From Alteromonas macleodii ATCC 27126 (lineage in GTDB: Bacteria > Pseudomonadota > Gammaproteobacteria > Enterobacterales > Alteromonadaceae): a stretch of DNA of 64,000 nucleotides. The first letter of the stretch is position 1; every line of letters begins with the position of its first letter. Positions 1 to 8,771 of this stretch are shown here, in pieces. The position numbers and the translations under genes were made by a program. The notes below the pieces were generated by a model, which was not told the DNA's origin, made no database searches, and saw only the letters and a list, made by a program, of their open reading frames with translations. The stretch is taken from NCBI RefSeq assembly GCF_000172635.2, contig NC_018632.1:2170001-2234000 (forward strand). The letters run 5' to 3'.

Positions 1-1
1 A

Positions 2-505
2 CTGCTTGCAGATGCACCAAATATTACAATTAGGCATCAATATTTGCAGCAGATTGAGGATTTAGACAGTTTTGATTTAGTGATTTGCCATGCGGTTTTA
101 GAGTGGCTGGATGCGCCCTTTGATGCTATCGATTTTATGTATAAGAACATGAAGCCAGGGTCCCGTTTAAGCCTAAGCTTTTTCAACCAAGATGCGAATT
201 TGTTTGCCAATGCTATCTACGGAAACTTTGATTACATCGCGAAAGGGATGAAAGTTAAAAAGCAAGTTAGACTGAATCCAAAACAGCCGTTAAGTGCAAC
301 CCGCGTGGTTGAACATTGTGAATCATTGGGTTTCAAAATTATCGAAAAAGCAGGCATTCGTTGTTTCCATGATTACATGCGAGATATAACCCATCAAAGC
401 AGCAAATTTGATGACTTACTTGCGCTAGAGCGGCAGTATCATAGGCAAGCGCCTTACCTTTGGTTAGGAAAATATTTTCAGCTGATTCTAGAAAAAGAGA
501 AATAG
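2..505 (+). CDS. cmoM: tRNA 5-carboxymethoxyuridine methyltransferase CmoM, 3' part
   Basis: This is the C-terminal 167 residues of a SAM-dependent methyltransferase; the reading frame is open to the left edge, so the start and SAM-binding motif I lie outside the window. CmoM methylates the carboxyl group of cmo5U at wobble position 34 of certain tRNAs, giving mcmo5U. Visible family signatures are the motif IV segment with HAVLEWL, then NFDYIAKGM followed by a lysine-rich stretch, FHDYMRD, and a closing block similar to E. coli CmoM (RQ-PY--LG-Y). The TTG at 44 is only an internal Leu codon. The next gene lies on the opposite strand, so cmoM ends its transcription unit here. The assignment rests on recalled similarity to E. 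coli CmoM (SmtA) and is strong. Confidence 0.88.
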   Translation: MLADAPNITIRHQYLQQIEDLDSFDLVICHAVLEWLDAPFDAIDFMYKNMKPGSRLSLSFFNQDANLFANAIYGNFDYIAKGMKVKKQVRLNPKQPLSATRVVEHCESLGFKIIEKAGIRCFHDYMRDITHQSSKFDDLLALERQYHRQAPYLWLGKYFQLILEKEK

Positions 506-599
506 AAAAAGCCAGTAAAAAAGAGTTTGTTGGGATATTTACGTGACGGACTACATAGGGTTATGAGCGCGCTAATACGTAGATAGTTGTAGTGGCGCC

Positions 600-1640
600 T
601 TAGAGCGCGTTCTCACCCGTCATAATATTATTGACCGTGATTTTTGCGATTTCCTCTAAGGCTTCGAGCGTGAAGAACCCTTGGTGGCCCGTTATTAAAA
701 CGTTCGGAAACGTAGTTAAGCGCTGAAAAATATCATCCTGAATTATGTCTTGCGAATGATCGTTAAAAAACAGTTCGGATTCTCTTTCGTAGACATCTAG
801 CCCTAAATATCCAATTTTTTTCGACTTAAGCCCTTTAATGATGGCATTGTCATCGACAAGCCCGCCTCTTGACGTATTAATTAGCATGACGCCTTGAGGC
901 ATTTTATCAATACTCTTCGCATTGATTATATGATGACTCTGTTCGTTGAGCGGGCAGTGCAGGGTAACAATAACGCTTTTTTCAAGTAGTTCATTGAGCG
1001 TTACATAATGGGCTCCCATTGTGGTTACATCATTGTTTGGATGCGGATCGAAGCAAAGCACATGGCATCCAAATCCCAATAGTATGCGTATAACCGCTTG
1101 TCCAATCTTTCCTGTGCCAATTACCCCTACGGTTTTACCGTGAAGCGTAAAGCCCATCAATCCTCCAAGATTGAAGTTGCCTTCGCGTACTCGGTTGTAT
1201 GCTTTATGTGTTTTTCGGTTCAACGTAAGGATTAGCGCAATTGTATGTTCAGCTACGGTTTCAGGGCTATAAGCGGGTACGCGGCTTACAGTGATACCTG
1301 CCTTTGCTGCTGCATCCACATCAACATTGTTGAAGCCAGCGCAGCGAAGCGCGATATGTTTAACGCCACAGAGTTTTAGAGCTTCAATGGTTTTCCTATT
1401 AATGTCGTCATTTACAAACACAACAACATCGCTGAATCCACTGCAACTCGCAGCGGTTGAAGCGTTCAGTGGGTGTTCAAAAAATGTGGCATTGATGGTT
1501 TTGTCACTAGCACCGTTTAATGTTTCCAGCAATTCAGAAAACAGAGCGTGTTCATAAGAGCGAGTACTAAAAAAAGCGATGTTTTTGTGTTGTTGGTCGC
1601 TGAGGTTATCGTGCGCTTTTTTACGTGCAGAGGTATTCAT
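600..1640 (-). CDS. ldhA: 2-hydroxyacid dehydrogenase, D-lactate dehydrogenase type
   Basis: A 346-residue NAD-dependent D-2-hydroxyacid dehydrogenase, most like fermentative D-lactate dehydrogenase (pyruvate + NADH to D-lactate). The Rossmann motif GTGKIG lies about halfway, with an acidic residue (CFDPHP) about 20 residues later to bind NAD ribose. The catalytic Arg (NTSRGGLVD), Glu (in the VYERESE region) and His (TGHQGFFT) of the family are all present. Length is near the usual 330. The N-terminus has about 15 extra polar residues (MNTSARKK...), so a later start is possible, but the ATG at 1640 gives a complete ORF. It stands alone on the minus strand with glutathione peroxidase behind it. 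Other D-2-hydroxyacid substrates cannot be excluded. Confidence 0.8.
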   Translation of the reverse strand: MNTSARKKAHDNLSDQQHKNIAFFSTRSYEHALFSELLETLNGASDKTINATFFEHPLNASTAASCSGFSDVVVFVNDDINRKTIEALKLCGVKHIALRCAGFNNVDVDAAAKAGITVSRVPAYSPETVAEHTIALILTLNRKTHKAYNRVREGNFNLGGLMGFTLHGKTVGVIGTGKIGQAVIRILLGFGCHVLCFDPHPNNDVTTMGAHYVTLNELLEKSVIVTLHCPLNEQSHHIINAKSIDKMPQGVMLINTSRGGLVDDNAIIKGLKSKKIGYLGLDVYERESELFFNDHSQDIIQDDIFQRLTTFPNVLITGHQGFFTLEALEEIAKITVNNIMTGENAL

Positions 1641-1814
1641 TTTAGTACCCAGTTAAGTCACTTTGACGGCAAAAAATTACCACATTCACATTCAAACTAC
1701 ATAGATGTAGGTCAATAAATCTAGCGGGATGTATTGAGCACTAACGCATTAGGTATATTTCAAAACGCTCGTTCACTGCCGCCATGTCGGCGGCTATCTA
1801 AACTGCAAAGCGTA

Positions 1815-2300
1815 CTAATTCGCTGATAAAAGCTTAGCGATGTCTTTTTCAATGGCTTCTGGTTTTACAGTAGGCGCATAACGTTTTAGCACCTTGCCTT
1901 GAGCATTAACTAAGAACTTAGTGAAGTTCCATTTTATACGTTTTGTGCCAAGAAGACCGGGGGCTTCGTTTTTCAATTCATCAAAGAGCGGATTGGCATC
2001 TGGACCATTTACATTTGTTTTCTTAAATAATGGGAATGAAACGCCAAAATTAAGGCTACAAAATTGCGCAATATCTTCGTCGCTACCTGGCTCTTGATGT
2101 CCGAACTGATCGCAGGGAAACCCTAAAATTTCAAAGCCCTTATCGTTGTACTTTTTATAGAGCGACTCTAGTCCTTCGTATTGAGGAGTAAAGCCACATT
2201 TGCTTGCCGTATTAACAATAAGTAATACCTTACCCTTGTATTGTTCAAGGGTAGTTTGTTCACCGTTGTTCAACGTAATAGCGTGTTCATAGAGCGCCAA
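1815..2300 (-). CDS. Glutathione peroxidase family thiol peroxidase
   Basis: A 161-residue thioredoxin-fold peroxidase of the GPx/BtuE/BsaA family, reducing H2O2 and organic hydroperoxides. The catalytic tetrad is visible: peroxidatic Cys35 (NTASKCGFT; Cys, not selenocysteine), Gln65 (PCDQFG), and Trp124-Asn125 (IKWNF). Cys63 lies in the FPC motif and could act as the resolving Cys of thioredoxin-dependent members. There is no signal peptide, so it is cytoplasmic. The only start consistent with a ribosome site is TTG at 2300, preceded by AGGAAAA at a usual spacing; no ATG fits. Length and motif spacing are complete for the family. Bacterial members usually use thioredoxin rather than glutathione, so the name is historical. 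Confidence 0.9.
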   Translation of the reverse strand: MALYEHAITLNNGEQTTLEQYKGKVLLIVNTASKCGFTPQYEGLESLYKKYNDKGFEILGFPCDQFGHQEPGSDEDIAQFCSLNFGVSFPLFKKTNVNGPDANPLFDELKNEAPGLLGTKRIKWNFTKFLVNAQGKVLKRYAPTVKPEAIEKDIAKLLSAN

Positions 2301-2388
2301 AATTATTTTCCTATATTTTTGTTGTTGTTAAGTCTGTTACTCTTAGGTAATCCAACCATCTTTGTTAAGTATCTAGAGTATATTTTGT

Positions 2389-3264
2389 ATGAGTAATTTG
2401 AAAGTGAGTTTTTTGGGCTTGGGTGTAATGGGCTATCCTATGGCTGGGCACTTGAGCAAAGCTGGCTATTCGGTCACTGTTTATAATCGTACCTCTCAAA
2501 AGGCGCAGGATTGGCTAACAACCTATAACACTGGCGACGCTAAAGTCAGTGCTAGCAATACCGTTGCGCAGGCGTGTGAAGGCGCAGACATCGTATTTAT
2601 GTGTGTGGGTAACGACAATGATGTAAGAGATGTGGGCACACAGGCGTTAGCAGTGATGAAGACGGGTAGTGTATTGGTCGATCATACGACTGCATCAGCA
2701 GATATTGCCAGAGAACTATATAAAAGCTGCCAAGATAAGCAAGTTGGCTTCTTGGATGCACCGGTTTCTGGTGGCCAGGCTGGGGCTGAGAACGGGCAGC
2801 TGACCATTATGGTGGGCGGCGATGAAGACGTATACAGCACGGTTGAGCCGGTAATGGCACATTATGCACGGCATAGTCAGCTACTTGGTAAGAGTGGCAG
2901 CGGTCAACTAGCAAAAATAATGAATCAGATTTGTATTGCCGGCATCGTACAAGGCTTGGCTGAAGCACTACATTTTGGCCAGCGTGCTGGGCTTGATTGT
3001 AATGCGGTTGTCGATGTTATTAGCAAAGGCGCAGCTCAGTCGTGGCAGATGGAAAACAGAGCCAGCACTATGCTAAATAACAGCTTTGATTTTGGTTTTG
3101 CTGTTGATTGGATGCGTAAAGACTTAAGCATTGCATTGGATGAAGCGCGTAAGAACGGTTCGACTTTGGCGCTTACGGCACTTGTTGATCAATATTATGC
3201 AGATGTTCAAAAGCTTGGTGGCGGCCGTTGGGATACATCGAGTTTGCTTACCCGACTAAAATAA
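2389..3264 (+). CDS. NAD(P)-dependent 3-hydroxyisobutyrate dehydrogenase family enzyme
   Basis: A 291-residue beta-hydroxyacid dehydrogenase. The N-terminal Rossmann motif GLGVMG lies at residues 10-15, the substrate-binding segment DAPVSGG at 123-129, and the catalytic Lys at 176 in the GQLAKIMNQ segment (family pattern G-x3-K-x2-N). Members oxidise 3-hydroxyisobutyrate, tartronate semialdehyde or related short hydroxyacids. An acyl-CoA dehydrogenase and a 3-hydroxyisobutyryl-CoA hydrolase-like gene lie 2 kb downstream on the same strand, which makes a valine-catabolic role (3-hydroxyisobutyrate to methylmalonate semialdehyde) attractive, but the genes are not in one operon and the family has many substrates. 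Start is ATG at 2389. Confidence 0.78.
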   Translation: MSNLKVSFLGLGVMGYPMAGHLSKAGYSVTVYNRTSQKAQDWLTTYNTGDAKVSASNTVAQACEGADIVFMCVGNDNDVRDVGTQALAVMKTGSVLVDHTTASADIARELYKSCQDKQVGFLDAPVSGGQAGAENGQLTIMVGGDEDVYSTVEPVMAHYARHSQLLGKSGSGQLAKIMNQICIAGIVQGLAEALHFGQRAGLDCNAVVDVISKGAAQSWQMENRASTMLNNSFDFGFAVDWMRKDLSIALDEARKNGSTLALTALVDQYYADVQKLGGGRWDTSSLLTRLK

Positions 3265-3359
3265 CGCTAACAGACTAACAAGAATAAAAGGCCCGCTGGT
3301 TTACAATAAGATGTACTAAACAGCGAAAAACAGTGGCGTTCTGGAAGCGGTGCGTTGTT

Positions 3360-3381
3360 ATCCATAACGCAGGTTATGGAT
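3360..3381. terminator. Stem-loop between convergent genes
   Basis: ATCCATAAC and GTTATGGAT form a 9-bp stem around a gcag loop. It lies between two convergent genes, where a shared transcription stop is expected. Neither side has a run of U, so intrinsic termination is uncertain. Confidence 0.3.
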
Positions 3382-3409
3382 GTTGCTTTAGTCATTTGCT
3401 AATTAAACA

Positions 3410-5020
3410 TTACAGCGCCTGTTCTTGAGCAGATAGCGTAAGCTGTTCCAAACGGGCCTTGTTAACGTCATTCAAGGGGAGTGACATTATTTTGTCGAGT
3501 AGCTGTCTGACGTTAAATTTTCGGTAAACACCTGTGTCTGACTCAATCATGCACTGAAGAAGGTTTAAGCCAAACGCTGCGGTATCGGGGGAGAGTTGGA
3601 AAGCATCATAAAAATGCCTCATTGCCTTGTTGAATAAGCCTTCGATAAAGAGTTGTGTGCCGGCCTCGTTTATAGAAATGGCCTGTTCGTGATTTAAACC
3701 TAACCTTTCTCCACCCGAAAAAATCAGTTCGTCATTCATAACCTGTTCTGAAATAGCTTGTAACTCCGCGTTTTTGCGCTTAGCCATCAAGAGTAACTCA
3801 CCAGCTTTGCGTTCGTCTCCAAGACCGTGATGTACTTTTGCAGCAATAACGAGGATAGACGGCTCAGTGCGAAGGTAGTTGTCGACGTAGTCGCTTTCAA
3901 GCAAATGTGCCGCTTTTTCTAAGTCGCCGTCCAGCACAGCCGAGAAAGCCAGAAGGTAGTCTCTTTTTTGTAAAGTCTGCGGGTCGCCCTGACTTCTTCC
4001 GGCAATGCCTACTAATTTTCTAGCCTGAGACAAGCTTTCTTTTCTATTGGTTTCAGGCGACTCTTCTGCAAGAAACAAATAGAACTCAGCGAGCTCAAAC
4101 GTAAAGTCATTGAACCTATCTTTTGCACTGCGATGCATAGCCCGTTTCTTCTGTAAGAGATCGATGGCTTCTACAACCTTGTCCTGCTTTTGATACGCAA
4201 TGGTTTTTAACTTTGCAGCCGGTAGGCTTAATTCACTAAACTTAATTTCATTTAAGTATTTTTCTACTTGATCGTAGGAGTCTTGTTCAAATGATATGGA
4301 TGCAAGCCATTCAAATGCCTTGTCGCGAGCCAAGCTAGAGTTAACCATTTGGCTCAAATGGCTTTTGCAATGTGGCCATTGACCCGAAGCGTACTGGCAC
4401 TTTACTTTTCCCCATTGTGCCCAAAGGACTTTGTCAGAGCGGGTTAACACGTCGTCATAAATACTCAACGCTCGTTGTAAATCACCATTCTCGAAAAGAA
4501 GACGTGCATAAAGCTTTCTAATTTCAGCAACAAGCCGAGGAGGAATGCCTTCGGTGATCTTAGCTCTAACGACACTAATTGCTCGGTCAAGTTGTTTGTT
4601 ATCCAGCGCGTGCAATACGTTTTTAACAAAGTCTCGATAACTTAAGTAATGGTTAATTTGGCGGGTTAGTGAAGCAATGGTGTATGGCTTAATAAGCAAA
4701 ACGTCAGGCTGTAAATCCATTATACGGCCAATAATTTGCGGTGAGCGATCAGACGTTAAGAAAATAATGCCTGTGCTAGGTCTTATGAAGCCTGCCTCTC
4801 TTAAACTCTGGATCCATTCGACGCCTGTTTTGCCTTGACCTAGGTGATAGTCCATTAACAGGAGTTCAAAGTTTTGCTTTTTAAGTGCCGCTTTCAGTTC
4901 TACACCAGACGCAAAGCTACTTACCGATAAGTTAGCAATTGACATTAAATGTCCTCGAAGCGCAGTCCGAGCAGTAGCATTGTCTTCTACTATAGCTATT
5001 CTGAATTCCACGGCGACCAA
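3410..5020 (-). CDS. Response regulator with long TPR-like helical C-terminus
   Basis: A 536-residue protein with an N-terminal CheY-like receiver (residues about 6-125) and a long C-terminal region that reads as tandem TPR-like helical hairpins, with no DNA-binding or enzymatic domain. Receiver residues are intact: acidic pair ED at 12-13, phospho-acceptor Asp57 (LLMDYHLG), and the Lys of LLIKPY at 111. The helical tail probably binds a protein partner in a phosphorylation-dependent way. A second protein of the same architecture lies at 50958-52598, so these are paralogues. The start is uncertain: TTG at 5020, or GTG at 5011; no strong ribosome site is visible for either. No kinase gene is adjacent. 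Output unknown. Confidence 0.75.
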   Translation of the reverse strand: MVAVEFRIAIVEDNATARTALRGHLMSIANLSVSSFASGVELKAALKKQNFELLLMDYHLGQGKTGVEWIQSLREAGFIRPSTGIIFLTSDRSPQIIGRIMDLQPDVLLIKPYTIASLTRQINHYLSYRDFVKNVLHALDNKQLDRAISVVRAKITEGIPPRLVAEIRKLYARLLFENGDLQRALSIYDDVLTRSDKVLWAQWGKVKCQYASGQWPHCKSHLSQMVNSSLARDKAFEWLASISFEQDSYDQVEKYLNEIKFSELSLPAAKLKTIAYQKQDKVVEAIDLLQKKRAMHRSAKDRFNDFTFELAEFYLFLAEESPETNRKESLSQARKLVGIAGRSQGDPQTLQKRDYLLAFSAVLDGDLEKAAHLLESDYVDNYLRTEPSILVIAAKVHHGLGDERKAGELLLMAKRKNAELQAISEQVMNDELIFSGGERLGLNHEQAISINEAGTQLFIEGLFNKAMRHFYDAFQLSPDTAAFGLNLLQCMIESDTGVYRKFNVRQLLDKIMSLPLNDVNKARLEQLTLSAQEQAL

Positions 5021-5181
5021 ACAAGGTTTACTTACATCAACCTAGCTTATCAGCGGCGAGATAAAAGTGCATTATTAAAAAGGATAACTTTTTTTTGCTT
5101 CGTGCTGGAATCTATAGAGAAATAGCATTTCTCGTCACAAAATATTTACGTTAACCCTCAATGTTTTTAAATAATAATTTA

Positions 5182-5200
5182 CCTTTACGTTTACGTAAGG
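5182..5200. promoter_or_regulatory. LiuR-like palindromic operator upstream of acyl-CoA dehydrogenase
   Basis: CCTTTACGTTTACGTAAGG is an imperfect palindrome about 55 bases before the acyl-CoA dehydrogenase start. Its TTTACG-TTTACGTAA core resembles the sites described for LiuR, the MerR-type regulator of branched-chain amino acid catabolism in gammaproteobacteria. Recognition is from memory; no liuR gene is in the window. Confidence 0.5.
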
Positions 5201-5252
5201 GGTAAGTATTGGTTATTGTAGTCCAAAAGCAAATCAATTGAGGGTATGCCTA

Positions 5253-6407
5253 ATGAATTTTGAATTAACCGATGACCAGTTAGCCTTTGAAGACACCGCC
5301 CGTCAATTCGCTCAGCAAGAGCTAGCACCTAACGCCGCTATGTGGGATAGAGAACATCACTTCCCAGTAGAAACAATAAAGAAAGCGGGTGAATTAGGCT
5401 TCTGTGGATTGTATGCGCCTGAAAGCGCAGGTGGGCTGGGTTTATCTAGGCTCGATTCCTCCATAATCTTCGAGCAGCTTTCAATGGGATGTACCACGAC
5501 TACAGCTATGTTAACCATACATAACATGGCAACGTGGATGATTGCCACTTGGGGCACCAGTGAAGTTAAAGATATGTGGTGTGACCAACTGGTAACCGGT
5601 GACAAACTTGCATCATATTGCCTAACCGAGCCTGGCGCTGGTTCTGATGCAGCGTCGCTAAAAACAAAGGCGACGAAAGCTGACGGTGGGTATGTCCTTA
5701 ACGGGTCTAAGGTGTTTATCTCTGGTGCTGGCAGTACGGATGTTCTTGTTGTAATGGCGCGTACAGGGGAAGATGGTCCTAAGGGCGTATCTGCATTCGC
5801 GGTTCCGGCTAATACCGACGGGATTGAGTACGGTAAAGCCGAAGAAAAAATGGGGTGGAATGCACAGCCCACTCGTATGATCACGTTCGATAACGTGAAA
5901 TTAGATGCTAGTTGGTTACTTGGCGAGGAAGGACAAGGCTTTAAAATGGCCATGCAAGGGCTTGATGGCGGCCGAATTAATATTGCAACTTGCTCGGTAG
6001 GAACTGCACAGCAGGCGCTAAACGTTGCGCGTGACTACATGAATGAACGTGAGCAGTTTGGTAAACCTATTGCAGGTTTCCAGGCATTACAGTTTAAATT
6101 AGCTGATATGGCTACTGAACTTGTTGCAGCGAGACAAATGGTACGTATGGCGGCTTGTAAGCTGGATAATAACGACCCAGACAAAACCACCTATTGCGCT
6201 ATGGCGAAAAGGTTCGCGACAGATGTTGGCTTCAATGTATGTAACGATGCCCTTCAGCTACACGGCGGGTACGGTTATATCAAAGAATATCCGTTGGAGC
6301 GTCACTTCAGAGATGTTCGCGTACATCAAATATTGGAAGGCACCAATGAAATTATGCGCGTTATCATTGGTAGACGTTTGCTGTCAGATGAGAGAAGTGT
6401 ACTGTAG
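5253..6407 (+). CDS. Acyl-CoA dehydrogenase, isobutyryl-CoA dehydrogenase type
   Basis: A 384-residue FAD-dependent acyl-CoA dehydrogenase making an alpha,beta double bond in a short or branched acyl-CoA. Visible signatures are YCLTEPGAGSDA, WNAQPTRMITFD, the GGYGYIKEYPLERHFRD block near the C-terminus, and LEGTNEI with the catalytic Glu expected for ACAD8/short-branched members. The start is set at ATG 5253 because GAGGG lies 8 bases upstream; an in-frame TTG at 5238 would add only five residues and lacks such a site. The hydrolase-like gene follows after 59 bases, so the two form an operon. With that neighbour, oxidation of isobutyryl-CoA to methacrylyl-CoA (valine pathway) is the best reading; 2-methylbutyryl-CoA is an alternative. 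Confidence 0.85.
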   Translation: MNFELTDDQLAFEDTARQFAQQELAPNAAMWDREHHFPVETIKKAGELGFCGLYAPESAGGLGLSRLDSSIIFEQLSMGCTTTTAMLTIHNMATWMIATWGTSEVKDMWCDQLVTGDKLASYCLTEPGAGSDAASLKTKATKADGGYVLNGSKVFISGAGSTDVLVVMARTGEDGPKGVSAFAVPANTDGIEYGKAEEKMGWNAQPTRMITFDNVKLDASWLLGEEGQGFKMAMQGLDGGRINIATCSVGTAQQALNVARDYMNEREQFGKPIAGFQALQFKLADMATELVAARQMVRMAACKLDNNDPDKTTYCAMAKRFATDVGFNVCNDALQLHGGYGYIKEYPLERHFRDVRVHQILEGTNEIMRVIIGRRLLSDERSVL

Positions 6408-6466
6408 TACACTTCGCTATCGAACTAATTCGGGCACGATTTAATGGACTATGGGAAGGAGTGAAA

Positions 6467-7597
6467 ATGACAGATGTGGAATCGGTAGTCATTGTTGATG
6501 AAATCAAGACGTCTAGCAACGACTACACAATAGGCCGTTTAACGCTTAACAAGCCAAAGGCATTAAATGCATTGGATTTGGAAATGGCTGGCATCATGCT
6601 TGACGCGCTTCAGCGATGGCAGTCTCGCAACGATATCGTAGCTGTTGTGATCGATGCTGCTGGCGAGAAGGCATTTTGCGCCGGTGGTGACATAGTGTCT
6701 ATGTACAAATCGATGGTGGAAGCTAATGGGCAAATTCCAGCTTTCTTAGAAACATTTTTCGAAACTGAGTACACGCTAGATTATACTATTCACAATTACA
6801 ATAAGCCTATTGTTGTATGGGGCAGTGGTATTGTTATGGGCGGTGGCATGGGGCTTCTATGCGGTGCAAGCCATCGAATAGTAACCGAAACCTCTCGTCT
6901 TGCTATGCCGGAAATTACGATAGGTTTGTACCCGGACGTAGGCGGAAGCTATTTTCTACCTCGCTTACCAGGTAAAGCAGGTCTCTTCCTAGGTCTAACA
7001 GGCGGCCAAATGAATGGCTCCGATGCTTGCTTTGTAGGGCTTGCAGACAGTTTGCTGGCGAGTACCGAAAAAGACACTTTGCTTAATACCCTTGTAGAAT
7101 ACACGTGGGAAAAGACCGACAGCGAAAGTTTGGCTTCTAGTGTTTCGCACATTATCGACACAATGAAAACGCCTGAAGAACTTCCCAATGGCAACGTTGA
7201 GCCGAATATGGCACTTATTAATGACTTGTGTTCGGCTGACAATGTTACCGACGTAGTTCATGCCATTCTTAACGCAGACATGAGTGAGAATAAGTGGTTA
7301 CAAAGAGCGCAAAGCACTCTAGCCAAAGGTTCTCCTATCACTATGCATTTGGTGTTCGAGCAATGTAAGAAAGGTGCGAATATGACGTTGGCTGACTGTT
7401 TTAGAATGGAAGCTGATATGTCCTGTCGATGTGGAGAAAGTGGTGAGTTCCAAGAGGGTGTAAGAGCGCTTTTGATTGATAAAGACATGTCACCACAGTG
7501 GAAATACAAAACAGTAGATGAAGTGCCGCAAAGCGCAATAGCACATTTCTTCACTTCTCCATGGGCTGAAGAGCAACATCCATTGGCAAAGCTGTAG
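6467..7597 (+). CDS. Enoyl-CoA hydratase/isomerase family, 3-hydroxyisobutyryl-CoA hydrolase-like
   Basis: A 376-residue crotonase-fold protein. The length and the insert after the core match 3-hydroxyisobutyryl-CoA hydrolases (about 370 residues) rather than simple enoyl-CoA hydratases (about 260). The oxyanion-hole segments are AFCAGGD and GGGMGL, and the catalytic segment MPEITIGLYPDVGGSYFL carries the Glu and Asp characteristic of HIBCH. The predicted reaction is 3-hydroxyisobutyryl-CoA to 3-hydroxyisobutyrate plus CoA in valine degradation. Start ATG 6467 is preferred over the in-frame GTG at 6461 because AAGGAG ends 5 bases before it and would touch the GTG. It is downstream of the acyl-CoA dehydrogenase, probably co-transcribed and under the same operator. 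Confidence 0.83.
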   Translation: MTDVESVVIVDEIKTSSNDYTIGRLTLNKPKALNALDLEMAGIMLDALQRWQSRNDIVAVVIDAAGEKAFCAGGDIVSMYKSMVEANGQIPAFLETFFETEYTLDYTIHNYNKPIVVWGSGIVMGGGMGLLCGASHRIVTETSRLAMPEITIGLYPDVGGSYFLPRLPGKAGLFLGLTGGQMNGSDACFVGLADSLLASTEKDTLLNTLVEYTWEKTDSESLASSVSHIIDTMKTPEELPNGNVEPNMALINDLCSADNVTDVVHAILNADMSENKWLQRAQSTLAKGSPITMHLVFEQCKKGANMTLADCFRMEADMSCRCGESGEFQEGVRALLIDKDMSPQWKYKTVDEVPQSAIAHFFTSPWAEEQHPLAKL

Positions 7598-7671
7598 TGT
7601 AAAAGTTCTCCAAAAAAGCACGAAAGCGCCCAGTATTAGTGTTAACTCGGCGTGTGATGTTGTTACGCTTA

Positions 7672-7710
7672 TTGCCGTAAAGGTGTCGGGTTTGATATCC
7701 TTTACGGCAA
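7672..7710. promoter_or_regulatory. Perfect 12-bp inverted repeat just upstream of rlmA
   Basis: TTGCCGTAAAGG at 7672-7683 and CCTTTACGGCAA at 7699-7710 form perfect arms around a 15-base spacer and end 23 bases before the rlmA start. There is no U run, so it is not a standard terminator. It could be an operator or a 5'-UTR hairpin. Confidence 0.45.
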
Positions 7711-7733
7711 ATTCTCAGTAAAAAGAACCTGTC

Positions 7734-8582
7734 ATGTGGCACTGCCCACTTTGTAAACTCCCTATATCATTACATACAACGCCTATTCGCTGCGAAAACA
7801 ACCATACCTTCGATAAAGCGAAATCTGGTTACGTTAACCTTTTGCCTGTTCAATTTAAAAAATCGAAACTTCCGGGTGACGACAAAGCAATGGTGAGAGC
7901 CAGAAGGGAATTCCATCAATTAAATGCCTATAAGCCGTTGAAAGATAAATTAGTGACGCTGGTGGAAAAGGTACTAAATGAAACGGCAACCAATGAAGAA
8001 GCATCAAAGAATGCCATAAAGGTTTATGACGCGGGTTGTGGTGAGGGGAGTTACTTGGATGCGATGGTACAAGGACTTTCAGCGAGTGGTTTAAAGGTTG
8101 AAGGAGCAGGTAGCGATATCGCCAAAATCGCAGTAGAGCTGGCAGCTAAAGCGTACAAACAAGCACAGTTCGTTGTTGCTAGCAGTTTCGATTTACCCCT
8201 AAGCGGTAACTCGCAAGATGTGATGATTCAGGTTTTCGCACCTGGGAGTAATGAAGAATATGTGAGGGCTCTTAAAAACAATGGCCTTTTAGTGACGGTC
8301 GATCCTGCGCCTGAACACCTGTTTGAGCTTAAACAGCAGGTGTACGACAATCCAAGACAGCATGAAATCGACAACCAAGAACGAGATGGGCTTACACGGG
8401 TTTACAATGAATGTTTTTCCTTTCCTATCCATTTCGAAAGCGAAGAACATGCGCTGGCACTTATCAGAATGACGCCGTTTTACTGGAAACTGCCAAACGG
8501 CAAAATCGATGAGATTGTTGAAACGTTGAAAAGCGTAACTGCAGACTTCCATATTCAGCTATGGCAAAAAACACCACAGTAA
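7734..8582 (+). CDS. rlmA: 23S rRNA (guanine-745-N1)-methyltransferase RlmA
   Basis: A 282-residue SAM-dependent methyltransferase that methylates N1 of G745 in 23S rRNA. The N-terminal zinc-binding module is complete, with Cys4, Cys7, Cys20 and His24, followed by the FDKAKSGYVNLL signature of RlmA/RrmA. SAM motif I is DAGCGEGSY near residue 100, and a conserved GD-K-MVRARR segment lies between the two modules. Length is close to the E. coli protein (269). The ATG at 7734 begins MWHCPLC directly on the zinc motif, so the start is firm. It is the last plus-strand gene before a bidirectional terminator shared with rhlE. Confidence 0.9.
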   Translation: MWHCPLCKLPISLHTTPIRCENNHTFDKAKSGYVNLLPVQFKKSKLPGDDKAMVRARREFHQLNAYKPLKDKLVTLVEKVLNETATNEEASKNAIKVYDAGCGEGSYLDAMVQGLSASGLKVEGAGSDIAKIAVELAAKAYKQAQFVVASSFDLPLSGNSQDVMIQVFAPGSNEEYVRALKNNGLLVTVDPAPEHLFELKQQVYDNPRQHEIDNQERDGLTRVYNECFSFPIHFESEEHALALIRMTPFYWKLPNGKIDEIVETLKSVTADFHIQLWQKTPQ

Positions 8583-8707
8583 TATCTAATACCAGTCCGC
8601 ATAGATCATTACCCACTCAGCGAGAGTTAAAATGTTCGTAATCGCGCCGTGTTAACGCAGGTATAGTGGTTCTACATAAAGGTGACGCAACAAAGAGTAC
8701 GGACATT

Positions 8708-8736
8708 AAAAAGGGCCTTTCCAACGGCCCTTTTTT
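8708..8736. terminator. Bidirectional Rho-independent terminator (rlmA / rhlE)
   Basis: AAAAAGGGCC and GGCCCTTTTTT form a strong GC stem with an 8-base loop. T runs follow the stem on both strands, so it can stop rlmA on the plus strand and rhlE on the minus strand. Confidence 0.85.
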
Positions 8737-8771
8737 AATAAACTCGGTTTTATGAAGCGCAGTTCAACTGT

